The notes: generated by a model from the sequence alone, not told the origin. A DNA stretch of 59,761 nt from an uncultured Selenomonas sp. (GCA_902780535.1 CACZFT010000010.1:1-59761), one strand, 5' to 3'. Positions 42,101-50,620 are shown, counted from the stretch's first letter. Translations and numbers: made by a program.

Positions 42101-42541
42101 TCAGCCCTCTTTGACTTTCTGTGCAACATAGGCAAAAGAATCCGCAACATCTCTGCGAAGATCCTGAAGGGAGGTGACACTGGCTGTTGAGACTTTCAAT
42201 CCTTCGATTTCTGCGGCATTCTTTTCGTTTGCAGAAAGGACGGCACGGAGCATCTGATGAGATTCCTTCTGTCCTGCTTCGAGCGCTGTGACACGGGATT
42301 CGAGATTATCAAAATGTTTGTCGATACGGGCGAACTGAGCGTTCATTCTGTTGTTTAAGGTGTCTATCCTGTTGCTTAAGGTGTCTATCCTGTTGCTTAA
42401 GGCGCCCATCTTGTTGTTTGAAACAACAATTTGCTCATCCATCTTATTGTTCAGGCTGTCGATTTTATCGTTCAAAGCTGCAATCTGGGTATCCATCTTG
42501 TCATTCAAAGCTGCAATTGCAGCTAGAATCTTTTCTTCCAT
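42101..42541 (-). CDS. Coiled-coil protein of unknown function
   Basis: 146 residues, almost entirely amphipathic helix in heptads (ALNDKMDTQIAALNDKIDSL, ALSNRIDTLSNRIDTLNNRM). The last third is less regular (TASVTSLQDLRRDVADSF). No signal or membrane span. Read from ATG 42541 with GGAGGT upstream. Part of the coding region consists of near-identical 21-base tandem repeats, one heptad each. It resembles small bacterial coiled-coil proteins found in many copies; I cannot assign a function. Confidence 0.75.
   Translation of the reverse strand: MEEKILAAIAALNDKMDTQIAALNDKIDSLNNKMDEQIVVSNNKMGALSNRIDTLSNRIDTLNNRMNAQFARIDKHFDNLESRVTALEAGQKESHQMLRAVLSANEKNAAEIEGLKVSTASVTSLQDLRRDVADSFAYVAQKVKEG
42351..42413 (-). 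repeat. Three tandem 21-base repeats inside the coiled-coil gene
   Basis: Units at 42351, 42372 and 42393 (TTGCTTAAGGTGTCTATCCTG on the plus strand with few changes), each coding one heptad. Slippage would change the coil length in whole heptads. Confidence 0.85.
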
Positions 42542-42595
42542 AGCAGGTACCTCCTTCCTGTCGTTTCATGTACAATACATCTACAATCTAATTCA

Positions 42596-43123
42596 TTATA
42601 TCATCTTCTCCTCGCTGGGTACAAGAGAACGCGTGAATTTCTTTATTCGTTGGAAGATGCTTGCTGCCGCACACCCTGTTGCCAGCCCTGTCATCATCCC
42701 GATGGGCCCGAGGATGGCGAGGTAGGTGAGGAGGGCTGGCGTGCCGGTCATGGCGAGGGCGGCGAAGAGCTGGCCGAGGTGGTGGAAAAGCCCCCCCGCC
42801 GCACTGACGGCGGGGAGGGAGAAAGCGTTCGTTCGCTGGAGTAAGAGCATGGCGGCAAAGGACAGCAGACCACCCGCGAGGCTGTAGAGGAAGACGGTCG
42901 GCCCGCCGCCGAAGAGGCTGGCAAGGCCGATGCGCAGGCAGACGACGAGCAGTGCGTCACGCGGCGTGAGCGTATAGAGCGCGACGACGGTCACGATGTT
43001 TGCGAGGCCGAGCTTTGCGCCCGGCGCGAGGAACGGGATGGGCAGCATCCCCTCGAGCACGAAGAGCGAGAGCGAGACAGCGGTCAGCAAGGCGAGATAC
43101 GTGAGGCGGAACGTGCGAGACAT
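42596..43123 (-). CDS. Gx transporter family membrane protein
   Basis: 175-residue protein with five to six membrane spans (LTYLALLTAVSLSLFVLEGM, NIVTVVALYTLTPRDALLVV, LTYLAILGPIGMMTGLATGC). It matches the Gx transporter family, once annotated as heptaprenyl diphosphate synthase component I. The typical PFLAPGAKLGLANIV segment is present. Such genes often neighbour a NusG-II protein, as here 21 bases upstream, and may supply a cofactor precursor for membrane electron-transfer flavoproteins. The substrate is unknown. Read from ATG 43123. Confidence 0.85.
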   Translation of the reverse strand: MSRTFRLTYLALLTAVSLSLFVLEGMLPIPFLAPGAKLGLANIVTVVALYTLTPRDALLVVCLRIGLASLFGGGPTVFLYSLAGGLLSFAAMLLLQRTNAFSLPAVSAAGGLFHHLGQLFAALAMTGTPALLTYLAILGPIGMMTGLATGCAAASIFQRIKKFTRSLVPSEEKMI

Positions 43124-43144
43124 GGAAAGATAACACCTTTTTGC

Positions 43145-43486
43145 TTATTTGATTTCGATGATGAGCTTGTGCGGCAGGCAGGCGATGACTTCGCCCTTTT
43201 GCGAGATGGCGCCAGTTTTCACGCAGATCTTGTCGTGGCAGTCGGCGTCCGTGACGGCGATGGTGTGACCGTCGACCGTGACGGTGTTCCATCCATCCGG
43301 CGTCTCGACGGTGAACGATTCGCGTCCCTCATGCGTCGTCAGCGCGACCGTGCGGACTTCCTCGCCGTCAACCGACACCACCGCCCGCGCGACCGGATTC
43401 CCGTTCCAGCCGAAAAATGCCAAGGGCAGAAACGAGGCTGCAAACAACACCAGAAGAAGCAGAAAATCTCGTTTGGAAAGCCTCAC
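43145..43486 (-). CDS. NusG domain II-containing membrane-anchored protein
   Basis: 113 residues: one N-terminal anchor (RDFLLLLVLFAASFLPLAFF) and an extracytoplasmic NusG-II-like beta domain ending in ADCHDKICVKTGAISQKGEV and ACLPHKLIIEI, where the paired cysteines (CHDKIC ... ACLPH) are a family hallmark. GTG 43486 overlaps the Crp-family stop by 4 bases (GTGA). It forms an operon with the Gx transporter. Often linked to ApbE/RNF-type systems, though none is nearby. Confidence 0.85.
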   Translation of the reverse strand: MRLSKRDFLLLLVLFAASFLPLAFFGWNGNPVARAVVSVDGEEVRTVALTTHEGRESFTVETPDGWNTVTVDGHTIAVTDADCHDKICVKTGAISQKGEVIACLPHKLIIEIK

Positions 43487-44136
43487 TCCGACCGCTCCAG
43501 ATCTTCTGCAATCTTCATCTTCTGCTCGCGCGAGATCGTGATCTTTCCATGCGACAGCCCGATGAGCCCCGCTTCCTTGAGTTTCGTGACGCCGCGGTTG
43601 ACAGTCTTGACGCTCGTGCCGATGTCGTCGGCGATTTCCTGCCGTCCCGTGTGCAGCACGAAGAGGTCGGTATCGACGCCGCCGATGCGGCGCAGCAGGT
43701 AGTTTTCGAGCCGCAGCACGCTCGGCAGGAACTTGATGCGGCCGTTCTCGTCCGATGTCGGGTACATCTTGATGGCCAAGAGCTCGGCTACGCGGATGGC
43801 GAATGCATTGTCCTCCCGCATCCACGCGTAGAATGTGTCGATCGTCAGCGCGTAGACCGTGCACTGCGTCAGCGCCTCGTTCGTCGTCGCATAGCTCTCC
43901 TGATGGCTCAGTGCTTCGAGGTCGCCGAGGATGTCCGGCGCGTCAATCTGCGCGAACGTGTAGCGGTGGCCGCTCTCGAACTCGTTGCTGACGCGCGTCG
44001 CGCCCTCGATGAGGAGGTAGACATGCGTGACGGGCTCGCCTTTGCGCATGAGCGCTTCGCCGGGACGGAAGACGCGCTTCACGGCGCGCTGGCGGATGGT
44101 TTCGGGCATGTGTTCGGCAAAATGGAGGATGTCCAT
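43483..44136 (-). CDS. Crp/Fnr family transcription regulator
   Basis: 217 residues. N-terminal cyclic-nucleotide-binding-like domain (VFRPGEALMRKGEPVTHVYL, GDLEALSHQESYATTNEAL) and C-terminal winged HTH (TGRQEIADDIGTSVKTVNRG). No Fnr-type N-terminal cysteine cluster is seen and the cAMP-binding RxS pair is not obvious, so the signal is unknown. ATG 44136 has AAAGGAGC upstream on the minus strand. It is first of a three-gene operon and divergent from the purine permease, which it may control. Confidence 0.88.
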   Translation of the reverse strand: MDILHFAEHMPETIRQRAVKRVFRPGEALMRKGEPVTHVYLLIEGATRVSNEFESGHRYTFAQIDAPDILGDLEALSHQESYATTNEALTQCTVYALTIDTFYAWMREDNAFAIRVAELLAIKMYPTSDENGRIKFLPSVLRLENYLLRRIGGVDTDLFVLHTGRQEIADDIGTSVKTVNRGVTKLKEAGLIGLSHGKITISREQKMKIAEDLERSE

Positions 44137-44182
44137 GAAAAAGCTCCTTTCGTGCGTGCTTTGCGTGCTGGTTGTTCCTTTC

Positions 44183-44211
44183 ATTGTAGCGGACGCGGCA
44201 GGCCCTTGCAA
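44183..44211 (-). promoter_or_regulatory. Promoter of the Crp-family operon
   Basis: Minus strand TTGCAA, 17-base spacer, TACAAT (44188-44183). Confidence 0.7.
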
Positions 44212-44222
44212 GCCAATGGTAA

Positions 44223-44256
44223 AAAAAGGACATGAAACGTGTCCCATGTCCTTTTT
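44223..44256. terminator. Hairpin with A/T-runs between divergent genes
   Basis: 12-bp stem AAAAAGGACATG (44223-44234) with CATGTCCTTTTT (44245-44256). It contains an overlapping repeat GGACA-N7-TGTCC, so it may be both a terminator/attenuator for the permease and a protein-binding site. Confidence 0.6.
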
Positions 44257-44323
44257 ATCTGTCCGAAATCCTAGTAAAATGAAGGCAACAATCAAGGAAT
44301 GAGAGCCATCAGGAGGAAACAGC

Positions 44324-45493
44324 ATGCAGAAGGACATGAAAAAGGACATCCGCCGGGAGGTCGTCGCCGGCATCACGGGATTCTTCGCCATTTCGTACAT
44401 CATCATCGTCAACCCGATGATCGTCATCGGCTGCCTCATCATGGCATTCTACGCCGATGCGCCGATCATCCTGACGCCGGGCATGGGCATCAATGCGTTC
44501 TTCACGTACACGGTTGTCGCCTCGATGGGCCTCGCGTGGCAGGAAGCGCTCGCCATCTCGCTCGTTGCCGCCGTGCTGTTCGCCATCGTAGCATGCACGC
44601 GCCTGCGGACGCTGCTCGCCGCTGCCGTCCCCGCGTCGCTCAAGACGGCGATCACGGTCGGCATCGGCCTGTTCCTCGTCGAGATCGGCCTCGAAAAAGC
44701 GCAGCTCATCCGCCGCGGCACGAACACGATCATCGAGCTCGGTGACCTCACGAGTCCGATGGTGCTGCTCGCCATCTTCGGTCTCGTGCTAAGCCTCGCG
44801 TTCTATCTGCGCAAAGTGACGGGCGGCTTCGTGCTCGCCATCCTGATCACGAGCGCCGTCGCCTGGGCGCTAGGCCTGCATGACGAGCAGCCGCTCACGA
44901 TCGAGCTTTCGCGCCTCGCGGATTATCCGGCGCTCTTCGCGCAGTTCGACTTCGGAGAGATGCTCTCGCTGCCGTTCCTGCTCTCCGTCTTCTCGATGGC
45001 CATGATCATGATTTTCGAGTCGCTCGGCATCCTCGAAGGCATCCTGCCCGACCATGCGGCGCTGCTTTCTTCGTTCCTCGGCACGAGCCCGACGGTCGTT
45101 GCGGCCGAGAGCGCGACGGGCATCGCGAGCGGCGGGCGCAAGGGCATCATGGCGCTGACGTCGGCCGCGTTGTTCCTCGGTGCGATGCTCTTCGTGCCGC
45201 TCTTGTCGTTCGTGCCGCAGGCCGCCATCGCGCCCGTCATCATCATCACGGGCGCTATGATGATGCAGAATCTCGCGCACATGGATTTCTCCGACTTCAC
45301 GGAGTGGTTCCCGGCGTTCCTCATCGTCGTGCTGATTCCGCTGACGGGCAGCATCTCGACGGGGCTCGCGTTCGGCTTCACGGCATGGCCGCTGCTCAAA
45401 TTCCTCGGCGGCGAGCGCCGCGAAGTCCACGTCGTCAGCGCCTGCCTCGGCGTGCTGTTCTTCTTCAACCTCGTCTGCCAGGCGTGGTTCTAA
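44324..45493 (+). CDS. NCS2/AzgA-type purine permease, shortened
   Basis: 389-residue membrane permease for hypoxanthine, guanine or adenine (AzgA/PbuG group). Recognised segments: REVVAGITGFFAISYIIIVN, PIILTPGMGINAFFTYTVV, SVFSMAMIMIFESLGILEG, VVAAESATGIASGGRKG. After IVNPMIV the protein jumps directly to IGCLIMAFYADAP. Relatives have about 25-30 more residues here (most of membrane helix 2), giving a usual length nearer 420-440. The gap is in frame, so a protein is made but may be inactive. ATG 44324 follows AGGAGG. Divergent from the Crp-type gene and convergent with iclR. Confidence 0.85.
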   Translation: MQKDMKKDIRREVVAGITGFFAISYIIIVNPMIVIGCLIMAFYADAPIILTPGMGINAFFTYTVVASMGLAWQEALAISLVAAVLFAIVACTRLRTLLAAAVPASLKTAITVGIGLFLVEIGLEKAQLIRRGTNTIIELGDLTSPMVLLAIFGLVLSLAFYLRKVTGGFVLAILITSAVAWALGLHDEQPLTIELSRLADYPALFAQFDFGEMLSLPFLLSVFSMAMIMIFESLGILEGILPDHAALLSSFLGTSPTVVAAESATGIASGGRKGIMALTSAALFLGAMLFVPLLSFVPQAAIAPVIIITGAMMMQNLAHMDFSDFTEWFPAFLIVVLIPLTGSISTGLAFGFTAWPLLKFLGGERREVHVVSACLGVLFFFNLVCQAWF

Positions 45494-45507
45494 TTTTCGA
45501 AAAGTGA

Positions 45508-46275
45508 TCACCAGCGTCTTCCGACGACGCTGGCGATTTTTTTTGCGATGTAGCGGAGTTCGGAGAGATACTGCTTCTGCATGTAGCCGGACATCGGCGC
45601 GTCAGAAGCGAGGCCGATGGCATAGTGCACGGGCTCGGCACCGAGCGTGACCGGGACGGCGATGCCGTAGAGGCCGTCCTGATATTCACCGCTGGACATC
45701 GCGCAGCCGTCATAGATGATGCGTTCGAGTTCGGCGGCGAGTACGTCGCCGTCTGTGATCGTCTGCTTCGTGCAGGCGGGGAGCTCCTGCGCGCAGAACG
45801 CGCGCTTTTCATCGGCCGTCGAATAGCCGAGCAGCACCTTGCCGAGGCTCGTCGCGTGGAGCGGCGTGCGCGCACCGACTTTTGCGTAGCTTGCGCCGGA
45901 CGGTGTCTCGAGCTCCGCGCAGAGGCAGACGGCGTCGTCGTGGTCTTTCACAGCGAAATAGACGTCTTTCCGGAACTTTTCGCGCAGGCCTTGCAGGTAT
46001 TCTGTGATATGGTAGTCGATGCGCCGCGTCTCCTTGAAGCGCGAGAACAGCGATACGGCGGCCCCGCCGAGCATATAGCGGCTCGTCTCGCTGTCCTGCG
46101 TCACATAGCCGCAGAGTTCGAAGGTCTGCAGGATGTTGTGCACGGAGCTCTTCAGCATCCCGCTGTAGGTGGCGAGCTCCGTCACGCCTGCATCGGGGTG
46201 GTCGGCGTCAAAATAATCGAGCAGGCGCAGCGCCTTGTAGAGGGATTTCACTTTCGGCGCAGAGGTGTCTTTCAT
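45508..46275 (-). CDS. IclR family transcription regulator
   Basis: 255 residues: winged HTH (SLYKALRLLDYF, GVTELATYSGMLKSSVHNIL) and an effector-binding GAF-like domain (LHATSLGKVLLGY, GEYQDGLYGIAVPV). Read from ATG 46275, with its promoter facing the divergent hyuBA operon. Two matching inverted repeats in the shared region suggest that it represses itself and hyuBA until an inducer binds. The 3' end of the gene contains the terminator of the convergent permease. Confidence 0.93.
   Translation of the reverse strand: MKDTSAPKVKSLYKALRLLDYFDADHPDAGVTELATYSGMLKSSVHNILQTFELCGYVTQDSETSRYMLGGAAVSLFSRFKETRRIDYHITEYLQGLREKFRKDVYFAVKDHDDAVCLCAELETPSGASYAKVGARTPLHATSLGKVLLGYSTADEKRAFCAQELPACTKQTITDGDVLAAELERIIYDGCAMSSGEYQDGLYGIAVPVTLGAEPVHYAIGLASDAPMSGYMQKQYLSELRYIAKKIASVVGRRW
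45511..45544 (+). terminator. Terminator of the purine permease, inside the iclR coding end
   Basis: 8-bp stem CCAGCGTC/GACGCTGG, 7-base loop, then CGA and eight T residues. It lies within the last codons of iclR on the opposite strand. Confidence 0.8.
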
Positions 46276-46306
46276 GAGGATCGTCCCTTTCGTTGCATGG
46301 TTCCTT

Positions 46307-46321
46307 TTCATTATAAATGAA
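46307..46321. promoter_or_regulatory. IclR-type operator, copy A
   Basis: Inverted repeat TTCAT-TATAA-ATGAA, overlapping a minus-strand -10 (TATAAT, 46315-46310) of iclR. Confidence 0.6.
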
Positions 46322-46339
46322 CAAAAGAGAAAAAGAAAG

Positions 46340-46368
46340 TTGACAGGCTGACGGAAGTATGCTATATT
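46340..46368 (+). promoter_or_regulatory. Promoter of hyuBA
   Basis: Perfect TTGACA, 17-base spacer, TATATT (46363-46368). Confidence 0.85.
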
Positions 46369-46370
46369 GT

Positions 46371-46387
46371 GTTCATCATAAATGAAC
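46371..46387. promoter_or_regulatory. IclR-type operator, copy B
   Basis: Perfect inverted repeat GTTCAT-CATAA-ATGAAC covering the hyuBA transcription start; same core as copy A 64 bases upstream. Confidence 0.7.
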
Positions 46388-46397
46388 AAGAAGCCTG

Positions 46398-46438
46398 AAA
46401 GACAACGACGTCTTCGAAAAATGCGTCGTTGTCTTTTT
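46398..46438 (+). terminator. Terminator-like attenuator in the hyuBA leader
   Basis: Perfect 13-bp stem AAAGACAACGACG (46398-46410) with its complement (46424-46436), then TTTTT run. It lies 100 bases before hyuB, so readthrough is needed for expression. Confidence 0.75.
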
Positions 46439-46537
46439 CTATGCAATGATTGTCCGTTTGTGATACCCACATTGTACGAGGTGCCTGCAGGAACTGTCTC
46501 GTATCCGATTTTCCCAGATGAAAAGGAGGTATCCTTC

Positions 46538-48364
46538 ATGAGCAAGCCTGTTGAACCGTATCTGATGTCGGTCCTCTCGAGCCGGCTCTACAGCATCGGC
46601 CTTGAAATGACGAATACGCTGATGCGCACGGCGCGCTCGCAGCTGATGAGCGTCTGCCACGACCTATCCACGGCCATCTGCGACCGCAACGGCAAGGTCA
46701 TCGCGCTCGCCGAGAGCATCCCCGTCCACTGTGCGAACATGGGCCTCACCGTGCGTCCGTGCTTCGATCATCCCGAGGGCATCCAGCCCGGCGATCTGTT
46801 CCTGAACAATTCGCCGTATCACGGCAACACGCATCATGCCGACTACACGTACATCGCGCCCGTGTTCCACGACGGCGAGCTCATGTTTTTCGCCGTGACG
46901 AAAGGACATCAGGCCGACATCGGCAACTCGATTCCGAGCACGTACGCGCCGACGGCGCGCGACATGTTCGAGGAAGGTGCCATCGACTGGCCGTGCATCA
47001 AGATCCAGAAGAATTACAAAGATGTGCCGGACATCATCGCGATCGCGCAGATGCACAACCGCGTGCCGGAGATGTGGTATGGCGACTACCTCGCGTGCGT
47101 CGGCTCGTCGCGCGTCGGCGAGAAGCGGCTCGCGGCCCTTTGCGAAGAGTACGGGAATGAGACAGTCAAGCGCTTCTGCGAGGCATACCAGGAGTATGGC
47201 GCGCGACGCATGAAGGAAGAGCTCAAGCAGCTGCCGAAAGGCCACTATGAGTACGACATCAAGGCGGACGCCATCGAGGGCGTTGTGCCGGAAATCACGA
47301 TCCACATCGAGTGCGATACGCATCCCGAGGAAGGGACGATTGCATTTGATTTCACGAAGAATGCGGATTCGCTGCCGTGCGGCCTGAACATGTGCGAGGC
47401 GACGACGCTCGCGAGCGCCGTGACAGGCGTCTTGAACCGCATGCCGTGCGACATCCCGTGCAACGATGGCGCGATGAGCCAGATCAAAGTGAAGATGCGC
47501 GAAGGCTGCGTCATCGGCAAGGCGAAAGCGCCGTACTCGTCGTCGATGGCGACGACGAATCTTGCAGACCGCGTCATTTCCGGCGTGCAGGCGCTCATGA
47601 ACAAGATTACGTCGAACAAGGGCATGGCCGAAGGCGGCGCGACGCAGTGCCCGGCCGTCGCGGTCGTCTCGGGCACGGATTGGCGCAAGGGCGATGCGCC
47701 GTACGTCAACCAGATTTTCTGCGGCATGACGGGCGGCCCGGCCGTCAATGGCTACGATGGCTGGATCACGTACCAGTACCCGGTCACGGGCGGCGCGATG
47801 AACTGGAACTCGACAGAAGTGCTCGAACAGCAGTATCCTTTCCAGGTCGTGTCGGAAGAGATCCTGACGAATTCCGTCGGTGCAGGAAAGTATGATTCCG
47901 CGCCGTCGTGCAAGTTCGTCATGACGGCGCGCCACGACCCCGTCGTCTGTGCGTACAGCTGCGACGGCATCGCGAACCCGCCGAAAGGGGCGGCGGGCGG
48001 TCTCGATGGCCACAAGTCGGCGGCCTGGAAGTACAAGCTCGCCGAGGGGGAAGCATCGCGTACGGAGCTGCCGCCGTTTGCGGAGCCCGTCATCACGAAG
48101 AAAGAAGCCATTGTCTCTGAAAGCTCTTCTGGCGGCGGTTACGGCGATCCCTTGGAGCGCGATCCCGAGCTCGTCTGCCACCGCGTGCGCGAGGAGTGGA
48201 TCACGAAGGAGTTTGCCGCGAAGACGTACGGCGTCGTCGTGGATGACAGCCATGAACACTTCGTGCCCGACGTCGCTGCGACGAAGAAGCTCCGTGCGCA
48301 GCTGCGTGCCGAGCGCGCCGCGAAAGCAGCAGAGACGCAGGAAGCCGTCGCGAAAGAAGCCTGA
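46538..48364 (+). CDS. hyuB: Hydantoinase B/oxoprolinase family protein
   Basis: 608 residues, the B subunit of the HyuA/HyuB (N-methylhydantoinase, 5-oxoprolinase, acetone-carboxylase-like) enzymes that open a five-membered ring or carboxylate with ATP. Typical segments: NTLMRTARSQLMSVCHDLST, GDLFLNNSPYHGNTHHADYT, YSCDGIANPPKGAAGG and the near-terminal SSSGGGYGDPLERDP. ATG 46538 has AAAAGGAGG upstream. It is followed 15 bases later by hyuA. The substrate cannot be fixed from sequence; hydantoins, N-methylhydantoin and oxoproline are options. Confidence 0.9.
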   Translation: MSKPVEPYLMSVLSSRLYSIGLEMTNTLMRTARSQLMSVCHDLSTAICDRNGKVIALAESIPVHCANMGLTVRPCFDHPEGIQPGDLFLNNSPYHGNTHHADYTYIAPVFHDGELMFFAVTKGHQADIGNSIPSTYAPTARDMFEEGAIDWPCIKIQKNYKDVPDIIAIAQMHNRVPEMWYGDYLACVGSSRVGEKRLAALCEEYGNETVKRFCEAYQEYGARRMKEELKQLPKGHYEYDIKADAIEGVVPEITIHIECDTHPEEGTIAFDFTKNADSLPCGLNMCEATTLASAVTGVLNRMPCDIPCNDGAMSQIKVKMREGCVIGKAKAPYSSSMATTNLADRVISGVQALMNKITSNKGMAEGGATQCPAVAVVSGTDWRKGDAPYVNQIFCGMTGGPAVNGYDGWITYQYPVTGGAMNWNSTEVLEQQYPFQVVSEEILTNSVGAGKYDSAPSCKFVMTARHDPVVCAYSCDGIANPPKGAAGGLDGHKSAAWKYKLAEGEASRTELPPFAEPVITKKEAIVSESSSGGGYGDPLERDPELVCHRVREEWITKEFAAKTYGVVVDDSHEHFVPDVAATKKLRAQLRAERAAKAAETQEAVAKEA

Positions 48365-48378
48365 GAGGAGGAGCCACC

Positions 48379-50502
48379 ATGTCAAAATATGCTTGTGTCG
48401 ATGTCGGCGGGACGTTCACGGACGCTGCCGTCGTCGATGAAAATGGATCCGTCAACGTCTTCAAGTCTCCGACGACGCCGCATGACTGGACCGAGGGCAT
48501 CCTCGGGGCGCTGCGCGTCGCGTCCGAACACTACGAGGAGCCGTTTGATGAATTCCTCAAAGACATCAGCGTCGTGAACGCCGGCATGTTCACGCATGGT
48601 TCGACGATTGCGACGAATGCCGTCGTCGAGAAGAAGTGCGGCAAGGTCGGCATCCTCTGCACGGAAGGGTTCCGCGATGTGTTCTTGTTCCGCGAGGGGC
48701 CGAACAAGAATCCGTTCGACATGTTCCTCGATTACCCCGAGCCGTTCGTGCCGCGCTACCTGACGCTGCCCGTCAAAGAGCGCATCAATTCCGAGGGCGG
48801 CATCGACACGCCGCTGGACGAAGAAGCCGTGAAGGCCCAGACGCGGAAGCTCAAGGGGTACAACGTCGAAGCGATTGCTGTCTGCTTTCTCTGGTCGACC
48901 GTGAACCCCGTGCATGAACAGCGCGCCGCCGAGCTCATTCACGAAGTCTGGCCGGACGTCACGGTCGTGCTCTCGTCGGAAGTGAACCCGAGCAACCGCG
49001 AGTACCGCCGCTGGGTCTCGGCTGCCATGGATGCATCGCTCCGCAAGCTCATCTCGAGCTATGCGAACGACCTCAACGGCCGCCTGAATGATGCGGGCTT
49101 TGTCGGCAAGGTCGGCATGCTCAATGCCGCCGGCGGCGTCATGAGCACGAACGAGATCGTGAACCGCCCGCTGTACTCTGTCGACTCTGGCCCGTCCATG
49201 GCGCCCATCGCCGGCCGCAAATATGCGGAGGACGATCTCGGCGAGCAAAATGCCGTCGTGCTCGACATGGGCGGCACGACGTTCGATGTCAGCTGCGTCA
49301 TCAATGACGAGATTTCCGTGTCGAAAGAAGCCATCATCGGCGACGAGATTCCGGGCATCTCGCGCGTCAACGTCCACAGCATCGGCGCGGGCGGCGGCTC
49401 GATCGCCTGGGTGGACAACGGCGGCATGCTCCGCGTCGGCCCGAGGAGTGCCGGCTCCGTGCCGGGGCCGGCCTGCTACAACCGCGGCGGCACGCTGCCG
49501 ACCGTCACGGATGCGAACTGCGTGCTCGGCTACCTGAATCCTGACTTCTTCAATGACGGCCGCATGAAGCTCTACCCCGAACTCGCGCGCGAAGCCATCA
49601 AGAAGCACGTCGCTGAGCCGCTCGGCATCACGGTCATGGAGGCGGCCTACTCCATCTGGGCGACCGTCAATGTCAATATGATTTCCGCCATCAAGGACAT
49701 CACGATCTGGCAGGGCATCGACCCGCGCTCGTATGCCATGGTCGCGGGCGGCGGCGCGTGCGGCCTGCATGCCATCGCGCTCGCGGAAGGCCTCGAGATG
49801 CAGCACCTGCTGATCCCGCGCACGGCGGGCGGCCTCTCGGCGGCCGGCGGCCTGTTCTCCGACATCGTTTCCGAGTACAGCGGCAGCCATTACACGACGA
49901 CGGCGCAGTTTGATTTCGAGGGCGTCGCAAAAGTCCTCAAGGCCCTGCGCGGCCAGGCGGAGAAATTCTTTGCGCGCAACAAGATTGCGCCGGCACAGCA
50001 GCGCATCGAGGTCTACATGGAAGCGCATTATCCGTTCCAGGTCTACGAACTGCCGGTGAACATCACGCCGTTCGTGAATGACGATTTCACGATCACGCCG
50101 GCCGGCGTCCAGGCGATGGAAGAAGCGTTCCACAAGGAGCACGAGCGCACGTTCTCCATCCGTGACAACACGTACATTGAGTGCGTGACGTGGCGCGTCA
50201 AGGCCATCGGCAAGCACGAGCGCGAAGCCGTCCTGCCGGAGGCGAAGCTGCCGGAGAATCGCGACCTCGCCTATGAAGAAGGTCTCTCCTCGTCGTTCCG
50301 CAAGGTCTTTTTCAAGGAATACGACGACCTCAAGATGACGCCGGTCTTCCACGGCGACCGCCTGTACTACGGCATCACCGTCCACGGCCCCGCCATCATC
50401 GAAGAGCCGACGACCACGATCGTCGTCCTTCCGGGCTATTGCGCGAAAGTCACGAAGCATAACAGCTATTGCATCGAAAAAGAAGTGCTGAAGAAGGCAT
50501 AG
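48379..50502 (+). CDS. hyuA: Hydantoinase/oxoprolinase A subunit (ATP-binding)
   Basis: 707 residues, partner of hyuB. ASKHA-type ATPase with VDVGGTFTDAAVVDE at the start, MFTHGSTIATNAVVEKKCGK, AVVLDMGGTTFDVSCV and VHSIGAGGGSIAWVD. Usual HyuA length. ATG 48379 follows GAGAGGAGG. It is the only intact gene in the window ending in TAG. If Pyl-tRNA competes with the release factor there, the product could gain a tail running through the following terminator. The HyuAB pair acts in the cytoplasm. Confidence 0.9.
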   Translation: MSKYACVDVGGTFTDAAVVDENGSVNVFKSPTTPHDWTEGILGALRVASEHYEEPFDEFLKDISVVNAGMFTHGSTIATNAVVEKKCGKVGILCTEGFRDVFLFREGPNKNPFDMFLDYPEPFVPRYLTLPVKERINSEGGIDTPLDEEAVKAQTRKLKGYNVEAIAVCFLWSTVNPVHEQRAAELIHEVWPDVTVVLSSEVNPSNREYRRWVSAAMDASLRKLISSYANDLNGRLNDAGFVGKVGMLNAAGGVMSTNEIVNRPLYSVDSGPSMAPIAGRKYAEDDLGEQNAVVLDMGGTTFDVSCVINDEISVSKEAIIGDEIPGISRVNVHSIGAGGGSIAWVDNGGMLRVGPRSAGSVPGPACYNRGGTLPTVTDANCVLGYLNPDFFNDGRMKLYPELAREAIKKHVAEPLGITVMEAAYSIWATVNVNMISAIKDITIWQGIDPRSYAMVAGGGACGLHAIALAEGLEMQHLLIPRTAGGLSAAGGLFSDIVSEYSGSHYTTTAQFDFEGVAKVLKALRGQAEKFFARNKIAPAQQRIEVYMEAHYPFQVYELPVNITPFVNDDFTITPAGVQAMEEAFHKEHERTFSIRDNTYIECVTWRVKAIGKHEREAVLPEAKLPENRDLAYEEGLSSSFRKVFFKEYDDLKMTPVFHGDRLYYGITVHGPAIIEEPTTTIVVLPGYCAKVTKHNSYCIEKEVLKKA

Positions 50503-50519
50503 AAAGACAACTTTTTTGA

Positions 50520-50559
50520 AAGGGCCGTTTCCCCTCGGCAGGGAAACGGCCCTTCTTTG
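50520..50559 (+). terminator. Terminator of hyuBA
   Basis: Perfect 14-bp stem AAGGGCCGTTTCCC/GGGAAACGGCCCTT, 7-base loop, then CTTTG. Confidence 0.88.
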
Positions 50560-50620
50560 TGGAATATAGTCATCAAGAAAGTGTCGCGTCAGCGTTACAG
50601 CGTAGAGGAAGGCGATTTTG

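Noticed and set aside
46395-46440. hyuBA leader as a fifth member of the hexaloop family
   Set aside because: It has a terminator but no overlapping small hairpin with the shared loop.
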